64,000 nt of DNA from Rickettsia endosymbiont of Gonocerus acuteangulatus (GTDB lineage Bacteria; Pseudomonadota; Alphaproteobacteria; Rickettsiales; Rickettsiaceae): NCBI RefSeq assembly GCF_964026435.1, contig NZ_OZ032147.1, positions 372,001 through 436,000 of the forward strand. The letters run 5' to 3'. Made by a program: the position numbers and the translations under genes. This document shows, piece after piece, positions 28,248-38,101 of this stretch. Numbering within the stretch: position 1 is the first letter of the stretch; each line of letters starts with the position of its first letter. The notes beneath the pieces are model-generated. The model made no database searches, was not told the origin of the DNA, and saw only the letters and a program-made list of their open reading frames with translations.

Positions 28248-28465
28248 AACCACCAATGAACGTAAGCTTTGGTGGTTGGGGAGTTCAAAAAAACCGCGAC
28301 TAACAGCTCACAATAGGTTTTAAGCTTAAGGTAGTACCTTAAGCTCTGGACATGCCTATAGTCATCCCCAACCATAAGTGCTGAGGATTGCATCATAATA
28401 ATGGCTGATGCATGTGCCATAATCGCAAGAGGTTTTGAAGCCCCAAAATAGCATTGCTGCTATTT
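28248..28465. other. Unexplained segment with nested self-complementary stems
   Basis: Stems visible by eye: AACCACCAA (28248-28256) with TTGGTGGTT (28269-28277); TGGTTGGGGA (28273-28282) with TCCCCAACCA (28365-28374); ATAGG (28313-28317) with CCTAT (28355-28359); GCTTAAGGTA (28324-28333) with TACCTTAAGC (28335-28344); AAATAGCA (28446-28453) with TGCTATTT (28458-28465). The first two stems share TGGTT (28273-28277) and so exclude each other. It resembles no repeat family elsewhere in the window. It could be a structured RNA, a different palindromic element or an element end. A 65-codon minus frame (28223-28420) crosses it and is probably fortuitous. Confidence 0.5.
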
Positions 28466-28544
28466 CAGTTAAAATTTATACCTAACTATTTGAAAAAGTC
28501 AACGGATTTAGGTTTTGTTAGTAAGTAGATTATATACTATTCCC

Positions 28545-28877
28545 AATAGTACCGGACAGTTTTTATTATATATCATTCCCGCAGAAGCGGGAATCCAGCA
28601 TAAAGCGACAAAACTTACGCTATGTTATAGCAAATATGCTAAAAACCCTTACTACAAAGCTATGTTTTTACAGTGCATCACTTTATAATATCCTTTAATT
28701 TATAGGAATTATATCAAACATAGCGTAAGTTTTGGCGAGATAAATCGAGCTTTTATATTCTACAAAATTGCTGTATTTAGACTTTTTTTCTGGATTCCCG
28801 CCGTTGCTAAGAATAGCATATAAGGTCACCTATACCTGAATAAAATATAACATTTTTTTAAAACTGTCCGGTACTGT
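28545..28877. repeat. Composite inverted-repeat element carrying a palindrome and a miniature IS
   Basis: The left end AATAGTACCGGACAGTT and right end AAACTGTCCGGTACTGT enclose a TGTCATTCC-type palindrome (arms ATCATTCCCGCAGAAGCGGG, right side TCTGGATTCCCGCC), itself split by a miniature element at 28609-28734. It fills most of the gene-free stretch 28466-28916; nothing else is recognised there. Confidence 0.75.
28609..28734. mobile_element. Miniature element with IS4/IS701-like termini, copy 3
   Basis: The 126-bp relative of the copies at 7302 and 23749 lies in reverse orientation and is diverged at scattered sites. GCGA flanks both sides (28605-28608, 28735-28738); removing one restores the repeat motif ATAAAGCGAGATAAATCGAG found in the other palindromes. 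Confidence 0.94.
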
Positions 28878-28916
28878 GTAATAATGACTTTAGGACTATG
28901 CCTGCCTAATTCTAAT

Positions 28917-29674
28917 TTATTGTATAGTGCTAGCTTTTATTAGCTCTTTGAATAAAACTAGGTCTATGCCATTATCATTGACATATTCAGGGTGCCACTG
29001 TACGCCGATAAGAAATTTATGGTTTGTTGATTCTATTGCTTCTATAATCCCGTCTTCTGCTTTTGCTGATATAATAAGATTATTACCAATTTGTTTAATG
29101 GCTTGATGGTGAGTTGAATTAACCATTGTGCTCAGCTTATTATTTGCCATTTTAGCAAGCTTAGTATTTGGCTTTATACTAATTGCATGCGAGACTATAT
29201 CTTTAGGATGAGGCTGTGTATGGTTTATGATTATAGGCTGTTTTGTCTCTTCAATATAATCTGGAATATGCTTAATAAGAGTGCCACCTAGAACAACATT
29301 TATTAGTTGCATCCCTCGGCATATTCCTAAAACAGGTATATTTTTTTCTAACGATTTCTTTAAAATTAATATTTCAAAATTATCACGCTCTTCATTAGAA
29401 ATTACTACATCTTCAGCATATTCAGGCTCATAAATTTAGGGTGTATATCTTCATCACCGCCAGGTAATATAACACCATCAATAAAATCCATGAGATGATC
29501 TATTGTTTCAGCTTGGTATGGTAGTAACATAGGGACGCCGCCAGCTTCGATTATTGCATCGGTATAATTCTTACGTAATGCATACCAAGGAAAGACGGTA
29601 TAAGTATATTTCTCACAATTTTGAGCTAAATCAGGAGTAATTCCTATTATAGGTTTTCTATTCATGTTTTTCAT
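28917..29674 (-). pseudogene. Peptidase C26 / gamma-glutamyl-GABA hydrolase-like amidotransferase, one-base deletion
   Basis: The start at 29674 gives 'KPIIGITPDLAQN' and 'GVILPGGDEDIHPKF', the class I glutamine amidotransferase-like fold. Near 29435 one T is missing, so the frame leaves at '...MSLNMLKM' instead of continuing '(Y)EPEYAEDVVISNEERDNFE'. The rest is open and carries the nucleophile motif 'GICRGMQ' and the catalytic His in 'GVQWHPEYV'. These enzymes hydrolyse gamma-glutamyl compounds (PuuD family). All catalytic residues persist, so inactivation is recent. The start overlaps fau by 4 bp. Confidence 0.88.
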
Positions 29675-30192
29675 ATAGAAATAATAAAATTAAGTTTCTG
29701 ATCATGTAATTCAACAGGAAAGTTATCTATAACTTGTTCTTTTAAACAAACACCGGCAGTTAATATATCTTTATTATTATTTATGTATCGATCAAAATGT
29801 CCTTTACCATAACCAAGTCTATAGCCATCTTTACTAAATGCCAGACCTGGAACAATTATCAATTCTGGTTCATAGAAATCATTATTTATCGGTTCTAAAG
29901 TTTTAAAACTCCCTAAAACTAATTCATCATTAAAATTATAAGCACAATATTTTATTTCATTATTTATGATTTTAGGCAGAAAAAATTTTATTTCATGATG
30001 AATATTTAATATTGCAAGCAGGTTAATTTCATATTTTAGTGGGTAATATATTCCCACATGCTTTACTTTTAACTGTTTTAATAAATTACTGACTTGATTT
30101 AGTAAAGAAGTTTTTGTTAAATCAGAATTTATTTTATCTATATTTTTCGTTAAAAGCTCCTTGAAATGCAAACGTAATTCTTGTTTAGTCAT
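29671..30192 (-). CDS. fau: 5-formyltetrahydrofolate cyclo-ligase
   Basis: This enzyme of 173 aa converts 5-formyl-THF to 5,10-methenyl-THF using ATP, keeping folate one-carbon units available. The C-terminal signature 'GYRLGYGKGHFDRY' with the preceding 'IIVPGLAFSKD' is diagnostic, and the N-terminal 'TKQELRLHFKELL' fits. It overlaps the RDD gene by 1 bp and the C26 pseudogene by 4 bp, indicating a minus-strand operon from coxA onward. Also known as ygfA/MTHFS. Confidence 0.93.
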   Translation of the reverse strand: MTKQELRLHFKELLTKNIDKINSDLTKTSLLNQVSNLLKQLKVKHVGIYYPLKYEINLLAILNIHHEIKFFLPKIINNEIKYCAYNFNDELVLGSFKTLEPINNDFYEPELIIVPGLAFSKDGYRLGYGKGHFDRYINNNKDILTAGVCLKEQVIDNFPVELHDQKLNFIISI

Positions 30193-30566
30193 TATGACTT
30201 TACTATTTGCGTGTCGAACACTAAATCATGAAGCATCTTATTATCTTCTCTCATCACCATCATAATAATGCTTATTACAAAAAGTATACCAGTTAAATTA
30301 ATCACATAAAAAGCGATAAATCTAATAAATGCTTCACTACCTTTAAGAGTAGTTCCATCTTGATGAACTACTTTTAAATCTAATAATTTTTTCCCAATAG
30401 AGGCTTGTATTTTTGAAGATTCTAGGTAAGAAAAGTAAAATCCTGAAATAATAAAAAATAAAGCAATTTCTATTATAGTGTCTTTTACATATGCTATATT
30501 CAATGATAGCAACATTCCGATTATAATTTTGTCAATTAAGAAAGCAAATAATCTTCTAAGAATCAT
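30192..30566 (-). CDS. RDD-family membrane protein
   Basis: This 124-aa protein starts 'MILRRLFAFLIDKIIIG', the RDD motif region (Arg, then Asp in the first helix), and has three predicted membrane helices with 'SIGKKLLDLKVV' between. RDD proteins are small membrane proteins of uncertain, possibly transport, function. It lies 3 bp after the coxA stop and overlaps fau by 1 bp. Confidence 0.8.
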   Translation of the reverse strand: MILRRLFAFLIDKIIIGMLLSLNIAYVKDTIIEIALFFIISGFYFSYLESSKIQASIGKKLLDLKVVHQDGTTLKGSEAFIRFIAFYVINLTGILFVISIIMMVMREDNKMLHDLVFDTQIVKS

Positions 30567-30569
30567 AAA

Positions 30570-32204
<1,635 letters not shown>

Positions 32205-32298
32205 TTACCATGATTCATTACCTAGGGCATCTTCGCTTTTTTAAATATAATTATTTGTCAATTTTGGCTTTATTATGTTGATCGAAAAGCTTTTTCGG

Positions 32299-32329
32299 TG
32301 TCATCCCGTGACTTGTCCACGGGATGGCA
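32299..32329. repeat. Short palindrome of the TGTCATCCC family
   Basis: TGTCATCCCGTGACTTGTCC-type arm followed directly by its complement CACGGGATGGCA forms a compact hairpin between coxB and coxA. It may weaken or modulate readthrough, but no T run follows. Confidence 0.7.
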
Positions 32330-32340
32330 TATGTAAAACA

Positions 32341-33108
32341 TTATTTCTTACTCGCAACCCAATTATCGAAATCCTCTTTACTTACTACCTCTATAGCAAT
32401 TGGCATGAAGCCGTGATTGATACCGCAAAGCTCTGAACACTGCCCATAATATACACCTTTTTTAGCGACTCTTGTCCATGTTTCATTTACTCTTCCGGGT
32501 ACGGCATCTATTTTAAAACCAAGAGATGGAACAGCAAAACTATGTATTACGTCACCGGCTGTAATTAAAAACCTAACTGTAGCATTCTCAGGTATCACTA
32601 TCCTATTATCAACATCTAATAATCTTTTTTGGTCAGGTTTTAGATTTTCATCTGAGATCATAACGCTATCAAATTCTATATCATTATGATCAGGATATAT
32701 ATAATGCCAATACCATTGATAGCCTACTACTTTAATAGTTAAGTCCGCTTGAGGTATTTTTTCGGCGTGACGTAATATTCTAAAAGATGGCACGGCAATA
32801 ATCACTAAAATTATTATAGGTATTACAGTCCAAATTATTTCTATTAAAACATTATGCGAAAATTTTGCTGGTACTGGATTATTCCTTGCATTAAATCTAA
32901 TACATACAAAAGCTAATAATCCTGCAACAAATAAAACTATAGCAGTAGAGATATAAAGTAAGAAATCGTGGAATTTATGTAATTCTTCCATGATCGGACT
33001 TGCAGGTGGCTGAAATCCCATTTGCCAAGGCAAAGGCTCAGAAGCAAAGCAAAAACTACTAAATAAAACTGAGCCAATTAAAGTAATAACATTCTTCATA
33101 AAGTACAT
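32341..33108 (-). CDS. coxB: Cytochrome c oxidase subunit II
   Basis: This 255-aa subunit carries the CuA electron entry site. It has an N-terminal signal-like helix ending near 'SSFCFASEPLPW', two membrane helices and a periplasmic cupredoxin domain. The CuA ligands are seen in 'YGQCSELCGINHGFMPI' (two Cys, His, Met), with the upstream His in 'GDVIHSFAVPSLG' and the electron-transfer 'YQWYWHY' aromatic motif. Start: the ATG at 33108 gives 'MYFMKN'; the ATG at 33099 (MKN) is an equally plausible start. Confidence 0.96.
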   Translation of the reverse strand: MYFMKNVITLIGSVLFSSFCFASEPLPWQMGFQPPASPIMEELHKFHDFLLYISTAIVLFVAGLLAFVCIRFNARNNPVPAKFSHNVLIEIIWTVIPIIILVIIAVPSFRILRHAEKIPQADLTIKVVGYQWYWHYIYPDHNDIEFDSVMISDENLKPDQKRLLDVDNRIVIPENATVRFLITAGDVIHSFAVPSLGFKIDAVPGRVNETWTRVAKKGVYYGQCSELCGINHGFMPIAIEVVSKEDFDNWVASKK

Positions 33109-33478
33109 AATACAGGTTATTTTTATATTAATATAAATGGATATGTATTTTAATTAAAGCAAAAATCGATAAATAAAATAAATTTTATATGCTATTAATG
33201 ATGTTTGAGGTGGAAAGTGTACCTATATCAGGGTGTTGTATTAAGTCTATAACTTCTATTACTCGGGCATTTATTAATTTAACTTGAGTTTGTTTATTTG
33301 TTAGCTGAGGATCAGGTTTTGTTACAGCAATTACAGACGGACAAATATTTTGCACTAATAATGCATAATCGTTAAAACCTTTTAACTCAGGCAACATAAG
33401 TACTTTATTAACAAATGTAAGGGAACTTAAAATTTTTGCTCGTTGCAGTTGATTATGAATAGGTTTTCGCTTTTTATA

Positions 33479-34002
33479 ATAAAAGTAATCCCCGCCGCAA
33501 GCAGCGGGGTATTTTAGAAGAAAGCTAGCTGATGATCCTCATGCAGTTTCTGATATTCCTTGCCTTGGTTTTTTACGTATTTTCCTATCATATTCTCATT
33601 TCCATGCTTACCTACCGTATTCGTAAAATATCCATCAGTCCAAAATTCTCCACCCCATAATTGTTTCTTTACCTGTGGACACTGTCTAAATATTTGACGA
33701 GCTGTAACACTTTTAATTGTTGTTACTATTTTTGTTACGCTATAGGTTGGTACAGATTGTACCAAAAAATGGACATGATCTTCATCAACCCCTATTTCTA
33801 AAAATTTTATTTGATATCTCTTTTCTATCTCTAAACATATTTCTCGTAATACTTGATCAACTGATACGTCAAACACTGCTCGGCGATATTTTGCTGGAAA
33901 TACCATGTGATACAGCAGTACCGTAACATTATGACTTTTATGTATATATTTGCTCATTCCGCCATATTACGCCGCAAGCGGCGGGGAATATACCCAAAAG
34001 AG
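33479..34002 (-). mobile_element. IS200-type element copy 3
   Basis: The 524-bp element in minus orientation is inserted 3' of TTAAAT on its own strand, with the same end hairpins. Confidence 0.94.
33514..33957 (-). CDS. tnpA: IS200 transposase TnpA, copy 3
   Basis: This 147-aa protein differs from the other five copies by one residue (Asn for Ser in 'GYFTNTVGK'). HUH and Tyr127 are intact. Confidence 0.95.
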   Translation of the reverse strand: MSKYIHKSHNVTVLLYHMVFPAKYRRAVFDVSVDQVLREICLEIEKRYQIKFLEIGVDEDHVHFLVQSVPTYSVTKIVTTIKSVTARQIFRQCPQVKKQLWGGEFWTDGYFTNTVGKHGNENMIGKYVKNQGKEYQKLHEDHQLAFF

Positions 34003-34319
34003 ATTTAATTATTGTTTCATCAGGCTCTAAAGCAACGATCAAATATTTACCTTGCTTTTTAGCTTCATGTAAAAACTCTAAATGACCATAATGTAACACA
34101 TCAAAACAACCTCCTACTAAAACTATTTTGCTATTTGGGAAACATTTTTTATTTGAAGAAATATTCTCATAATATTCTATTTTTGATAGCCTAACATCTT
34201 GATTATTAAACGAACAAGAGGCGAAGTTTGTAAGAATTAATAAAAATAGGAACAATCTAAACATAATTTTAATTATTAAAAATTAAAGGAAATTAACTTT
34301 AATAACACAAAAAATATAA

Positions 34320-35429
34320 CAAAACTTACGCTATGAGTAAAAAAGTGATAAATTATTGTAAAAATAATTAAACATGTCAAAGAGGATAAAGTTGCAAGCA
34401 ATACCAATTAATAGGACAGATTATTGTCAATTTTTAATAGTTAGCCAAAAGAATTATAGTTTAACCTACTACGCTGAACATGCAAAGAAATGTAGTCATG
34501 ATGTTATTAATAGATTTTTAAGGAATGAAAAATATACACCTTCTTTGTTATGGGAACACATCAAGAATGATGTTATTTTTTCATCTAATGGATATACAAT
34601 ATTTGATGATACGGTTTTAAATAAAAGGAATACGAAGCAAATAGAAATTGCAAGATCGCAGTACAGTAGAGCTACAGGTAGAGTTACTAAAGGTATAGGA
34701 GTAGTGAGTCTGGTATATTATAACCCTGATATTAATAAGTTTTGGGTAATAGATTATCGAATTTTTGCACCTGATCATGATGGAGCAACAAAACTAGAAC
34801 ACCTATTAAACATGTTAAATAATGCTGTTTATAGCAAGAAGATTCCTTTTCAAACAGTACTTTTTGACACATGGTATTCTACACACAAAATTATGCAACA
34901 TGTTGACTCTCTGGGGAAATATTATTATGCCCCTATTAAAGCCAATAGAAACGTTAGTAAAACGCACGATTCTAAACCTTATAAAGCTGTAAAAGAGTTG
35001 ACATTTTCAGATGAAGAGATCAGGCATGGAGTAGAGATTCATATAAAAGGCTTTGCTAAAAATAAGCATGTTAATTTGTTTAAATTTACTGTTCCTACCA
35101 ACAGAGTTGAGTATGTTGTTACCAATAACAAAACTCACAAATCTTCTAAAGCTGCACAAGATGAGTGTGGCTTTCGATGGGTAATTGAGAGCATGCACAG
35201 AGAAATTAAGCAACTTACTGGGATAGAACGTTGTCAATGCAGGAAACAGCGTATTCAACGTAATCATATTAGTTGGGCATTTTTAGTTTGGGCATTTCTC
35301 AAAAGGACTGCAAATACAATCGGTAAAACGGTTTACCAAATAAAGTTAGGGCTTTTAGATGACTATATGCAACAACAGCTGCGTTCTCCATCTTTACGAT
35401 ATTTAGAACCAAACATAGCGTAAGTTTTG
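34320..35429 (+). mobile_element. IS4/IS701-like element, complete copy (plus strand)
   Basis: This is the best-preserved copy: 1110 bp with both 16-bp termini complete (CAAAACTTACGCTATG and CATAGCGTAAGTTTTG). Flanking 4-mers do not match (ATAA and AAAA), so the original duplication has been lost or recombined. Confidence 0.94.
34374..35423 (+). CDS. IS4/IS701-like DDE transposase, intact (349 aa)
   Basis: The full-length frame has D78/D79, D165 and E272. Relative to the copy at 12698 it has Arg for Gly in 'SQYSRATGR' and Asp for Glu in 'LLDDYMQQQ'. It is a candidate source of transposase for the miniature elements. Confidence 0.93.
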   Translation: MSKRIKLQAIPINRTDYCQFLIVSQKNYSLTYYAEHAKKCSHDVINRFLRNEKYTPSLLWEHIKNDVIFSSNGYTIFDDTVLNKRNTKQIEIARSQYSRATGRVTKGIGVVSLVYYNPDINKFWVIDYRIFAPDHDGATKLEHLLNMLNNAVYSKKIPFQTVLFDTWYSTHKIMQHVDSLGKYYYAPIKANRNVSKTHDSKPYKAVKELTFSDEEIRHGVEIHIKGFAKNKHVNLFKFTVPTNRVEYVVTNNKTHKSSKAAQDECGFRWVIESMHREIKQLTGIERCQCRKQRIQRNHISWAFLVWAFLKRTANTIGKTVYQIKLGLLDDYMQQQLRSPSLRYLEPNIA

Positions 35430-35558
35430 AAAATAAAAACAGAAAGTATTTTAAATAAAACAATTTAAAAACTAAATTATTTTATAATTCTTATTGTAAT
35501 TTATGTTTATATAGTTCATATTAATAATAACGAAACCAAGATAACTTCTAAGTAATCA

Positions 35559-36926
35559 ATGAAAAATGACACGCTATCTTACGATTTTGATGATGTATTA
35601 TCAGTTCCTTATCTTAGTGCACGATTCAAAAAAGTTCTTACCTCTGTTTCCCTATTACTATTTATAGCATTAGTTATATTTGTCTCTTTTGCTGTTAATA
35701 ACTATGTGAATGATACTTTATCTATAACATTAGTACGTCCTGAGGCTGAAGAAATTCAAGAAGCAATTTCATTTAAAGAAGTAACGGTTAAAAAAGGCGA
35801 TACTATAAATTCTATTCTGAGCGGTCAAAATATCCCAAGAAATGATATAGAAAAAATATTAAGCTTAATAAAAGAAAATAAATTATTGCCATCACTTAAA
35901 ATAGGGCAGCAAATTACTTTTGAATATGAAACAAAAATTACTGAAAATGATAATGAGGATTTAACTTCTGAAACAGTATTTCTTAATAAGATTATTTTAG
36001 CTATAGATAAACTTAAGACTATTGAAATAATAAGAGAGAATGATAATTTTAAAATTGCAGAAATTATCGTGCCTTTAACAAAAACAGTAGCTAAGTCATC
36101 TGTAAATATCGAGTCAAACTTTATGTCTGCTCTTAAGAAGCTTGGTTTGTCAAACAATAATATAATAGAGCTGATTAATGCTTATGCTTATCAAATTGAT
36201 TTTCAGCGTCAAATAAAAAGTGGTGATACTGCGACTGTTATAACAGAAAAATACGTAACAGAAGATGGTAAATTTTCTCATCACGGTAAGATTTTATATG
36301 TCTCGTTAAATCTTTCAGGAAAAGAATATAATATTTATCGCTATTCACATGATAATAATGTAAATAATCATGCATTTTTTTCTGAAGATGGTAAAAGTGT
36401 AAAAAGAAGTTTGCTTAGAACTCCTTTAAAAGTTATAAAAGTTTCTTCACAATATGGTATTAGGAAGCATCCTATACTTGGTTATAACAAAATGCATAAA
36501 GGGGTTGATTTTGCAGCACCGACTGGAACACCTATATATTCGGCGGGTAATGGTGTTATTACTGAAATAGGTTGGAAATCAGGTTATGGGAAATTTATCC
36601 AGATAAAACATAGCGGTACGTTATCTACTGCCTATGCTCACGCATCAAATTTTGCTAAAGGTTTAAAAGTAGGAAGTTTAGTAAAACAAGGCGATATTAT
36701 AGCATATGTTGGAAGTACTGGTAGAGCTACGGGACCGCATTTACATTATGAAGTTAAAATTGATGGTAAACATGTTAATCCTATGTCCGTTAAAACAACA
36801 CTAGGTGTAGAATTAAGCGGAAAAAAATTAGAAAAATTCAAACAGTTTAAGAAAGAAATCAAAACTTTGAATGTTAAGCTTGATAAAGAATTGCAGTCTA
36901 ATAAAGTAGCTGAAGTTTCGCTATAA
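35559..36926 (+). CDS. M23 murein peptidase with membrane anchor and LysM-like region
   Basis: This 455-aa protein has a single N-terminal membrane helix (about 28-50), so the rest is periplasmic. A LysM/OapA-like region ('VTVKKGDTINSILSGQN ... KIGQQITFEY', about 75-125) and a central linker precede a C-terminal LytM domain: 'MHKGVDFAAPTGTPIYSAGN' (HxxxD), 'AYAHASNF' and 'GPHLHYEV' give the full zinc set. This matches MepM/YebA-type DD-endopeptidases that open cross-links for wall growth. All metal ligands are present, so it should be active. It is preceded by an IS and about 130 bp of AT-rich DNA. Confidence 0.92.
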   Translation: MKNDTLSYDFDDVLSVPYLSARFKKVLTSVSLLLFIALVIFVSFAVNNYVNDTLSITLVRPEAEEIQEAISFKEVTVKKGDTINSILSGQNIPRNDIEKILSLIKENKLLPSLKIGQQITFEYETKITENDNEDLTSETVFLNKIILAIDKLKTIEIIRENDNFKIAEIIVPLTKTVAKSSVNIESNFMSALKKLGLSNNNIIELINAYAYQIDFQRQIKSGDTATVITEKYVTEDGKFSHHGKILYVSLNLSGKEYNIYRYSHDNNVNNHAFFSEDGKSVKRSLLRTPLKVIKVSSQYGIRKHPILGYNKMHKGVDFAAPTGTPIYSAGNGVITEIGWKSGYGKFIQIKHSGTLSTAYAHASNFAKGLKVGSLVKQGDIIAYVGSTGRATGPHLHYEVKIDGKHVNPMSVKTTLGVELSGKKLEKFKQFKKEIKTLNVKLDKELQSNKVAEVSL

Positions 36927-36956
36927 TGTGTTAGGCGTGTGTCGTTTCGTGGTAGT

Positions 36957-37055
36957 CGTCATTGCGAGGAGCATAGCGACGAAGCAATCTCAGGAGTTAT
37001 ATTCTATTTCATGAGATTGCTGCATCGATGCTGTGTGCATCTCCTCGCAATGACG
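36957..37055. repeat. Palindromic repeat, CGTCATTGCGAGG family
   Basis: The arms CGTCATTGCGAGGAGC and CTCCTCGCAATGACG enclose GCAATCTCAGGAG and CATGAGATTGC. It lies between the M23 peptidase and lspA. Confidence 0.85.
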
Positions 37056-37093
37056 CCCTTCCTTTATTCCTTTGTAAAAATCCCTAAATAATT

Positions 37094-37684
37094 ATGATTC
37101 TATCATTTAAAAAACTATATCTAACATTTGCCCGTAGTAGCCGTATTATAATAACATTAGTGATTATTGATCAATTGACTAAATGGTGGTTTATCAATAA
37201 TCTAATATGGAAGCCTGGCTTGACCTTAAAGGTCACTTCTTTTTTAAATATGGTTTATACTTGGAATTATGGTATTAGCTTTGGTTTAATGCGTGATTAT
37301 TACCAATATAGTAATATTGTGTTCTTAATAACAAATACGATTATTGTTTGTTATTTATATTATTTAATGATGAGTTCCAAAACCATAGGAGGTTTTGCGG
37401 GTTATAGCTTTGTAATTGGTGGTGCTATCGGTAATTTAATTGATAGATTCTTTCGAGGGGCAGTTTTTGATTTTATACATTTTCATTATCAAGATTATAG
37501 CTTTCCAGTATTTAATCTAGCTGACTGTTTTATTACACTTGGAGTAATTATCTTAGTGGAAGATTATTATAGTGCTAAAAAAAATATTGAAGAAAAAGCT
37601 AAAGAGAATTATGATAAAGCCCAAATTGAGGCTATGGCTGAAAAGATTCGTAATGCTCCACAAGGCGATAACGATAAAATATAA
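37094..37684 (+). CDS. lspA: Lipoprotein signal peptidase (signal peptidase II)
   Basis: LspA removes signal peptides from diacylglyceryl-prolipoproteins at the inner membrane. It has four membrane helices and the catalytic Asp pair in '[14 protein letters not shown]' and '[14 protein letters not shown]'; the N-terminal 'IIDQLTKWW' motif is family-typical. It is 196 aa, slightly long because of a charged C-terminal tail. Several lipoproteins in this window (37715, 41808, 46901, 8963) would be its substrates. It is followed after 30 bp by a lipoprotein gene on the same strand. Confidence 0.95.
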   Translation: MILSFKKLYLTFARSSRIIITLVIIDQLTKWWFINNLIWKPGLTLKVTSFLNMVYTWNYGISFGLMRDYYQYSNIVFLITNTIIVCYLYYLMMSSKTIGGFAGYSFVIGGAIGNLIDRFFRGAVFDFIHFHYQDYSFPVFNLADCFITLGVIILVEDYYSAKKNIEEKAKENYDKAQIEAMAEKIRNAPQGDNDKI

Positions 37685-37714
37685 TATAATCTAAATAATC
37701 TATAAGGTATTAAA

Positions 37715-37963
37715 GTGAGAAAAGTTTTTTTATTATTTACTGTTTTATTAATTACTTCTGCATGTAATAAAAAATTAAAAGAAACTGTAGGGATATCAAC
37801 AGCTGGTCCTAATGAGTATCAAGTTCAGCGTAGTAAAGCTTTAGAAGTACCGCCTCATTATTATTTACCTGTTCCAACTAACAATCAAGCAGTTTATAAT
37901 AATGTTAATGATCAGGTCAACCTTAATGAGGGTGAGCAAGCATTGATACAGGACATTAAGTAA
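37715..37963 (+). CDS. DUF3035-type small lipoprotein (BamF-like)
   Basis: This 82-aa lipoprotein starts at a GTG (37715; AAGGTATTAAA upstream) and has the lipobox 'LLITSAC'. The body 'GPNEYQVQRSKALEVPPHYYLPVP' is the alphaproteobacterial DUF3035 signature, reported as a BAM complex subunit (BamF) in Caulobacter. It is probably anchored in the outer membrane. It sits directly downstream of lspA, likely cotranscribed. Confidence 0.72.
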   Translation: MRKVFLLFTVLLITSACNKKLKETVGISTAGPNEYQVQRSKALEVPPHYYLPVPTNNQAVYNNVNDQVNLNEGEQALIQDIK

Positions 37964-37970
37964 TGTTTTA

Positions 37971-38086
37971 TGTCATTCCCGCGTAGGCCGGGAATCCAGC
38001 ATAAAGCGAGATAAATCAAGCTTTTAATTTAAAAAACTCACTATATTTGTATTTTTTTCTGGATTCCCGCCTACGCGGGAATGACA
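37971..38086. repeat. Palindromic repeat, TGTCATTCCCGC family
   Basis: The arms TGTCATTCCCGCGTAGGCCG and the right arm CGCGGGAATGACA are near-perfect. It lies between the DUF3035 gene and murD. Confidence 0.88.
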
Positions 38087-38101
38087 TCGTTTAATTAACT
38101 C

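Larger units (their letters stand above)
33185..34264 (-). pseudogene. Cytidylyltransferase-fold protein with N-terminal signal, split by IS200
   Basis: The start at 34264 encodes a hydrophobic leader with a lipobox-like 'LTNFASC', then 'KIVLVGGCFDVLHYGHLEFL', the nucleotidyltransferase HxGH signature (H-Y-G-H). After 'LEPDETIIK' an IS200 (33479-34002) interrupts, and the reading resumes 'YKKRKPIHNQLQRAKILSSL', 'GFNDYALLVQNICPSVIAV' to the stop at 33185. This resembles the RfaE/HldE C-terminal or glycerol-3-phosphate cytidylyltransferase family. A secretion-type leader on a nucleotidyltransferase is unusual. Function unknown; now probably inactive. Confidence 0.78.

Noticed and set aside
28223-28420. 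65-codon minus-strand frame 'MAHASAIIMMQSSAL'
   Set aside because: It runs through the strongly self-complementary segment, and its codons are dictated by the stems; kept only as a note in that feature.
34316-35433. 4-bp target duplication at the best-preserved IS4/IS701-like copy
   Set aside because: The flanks ATAA and AAAA do not match; the 4-bp rule is supported only by the miniature elements.
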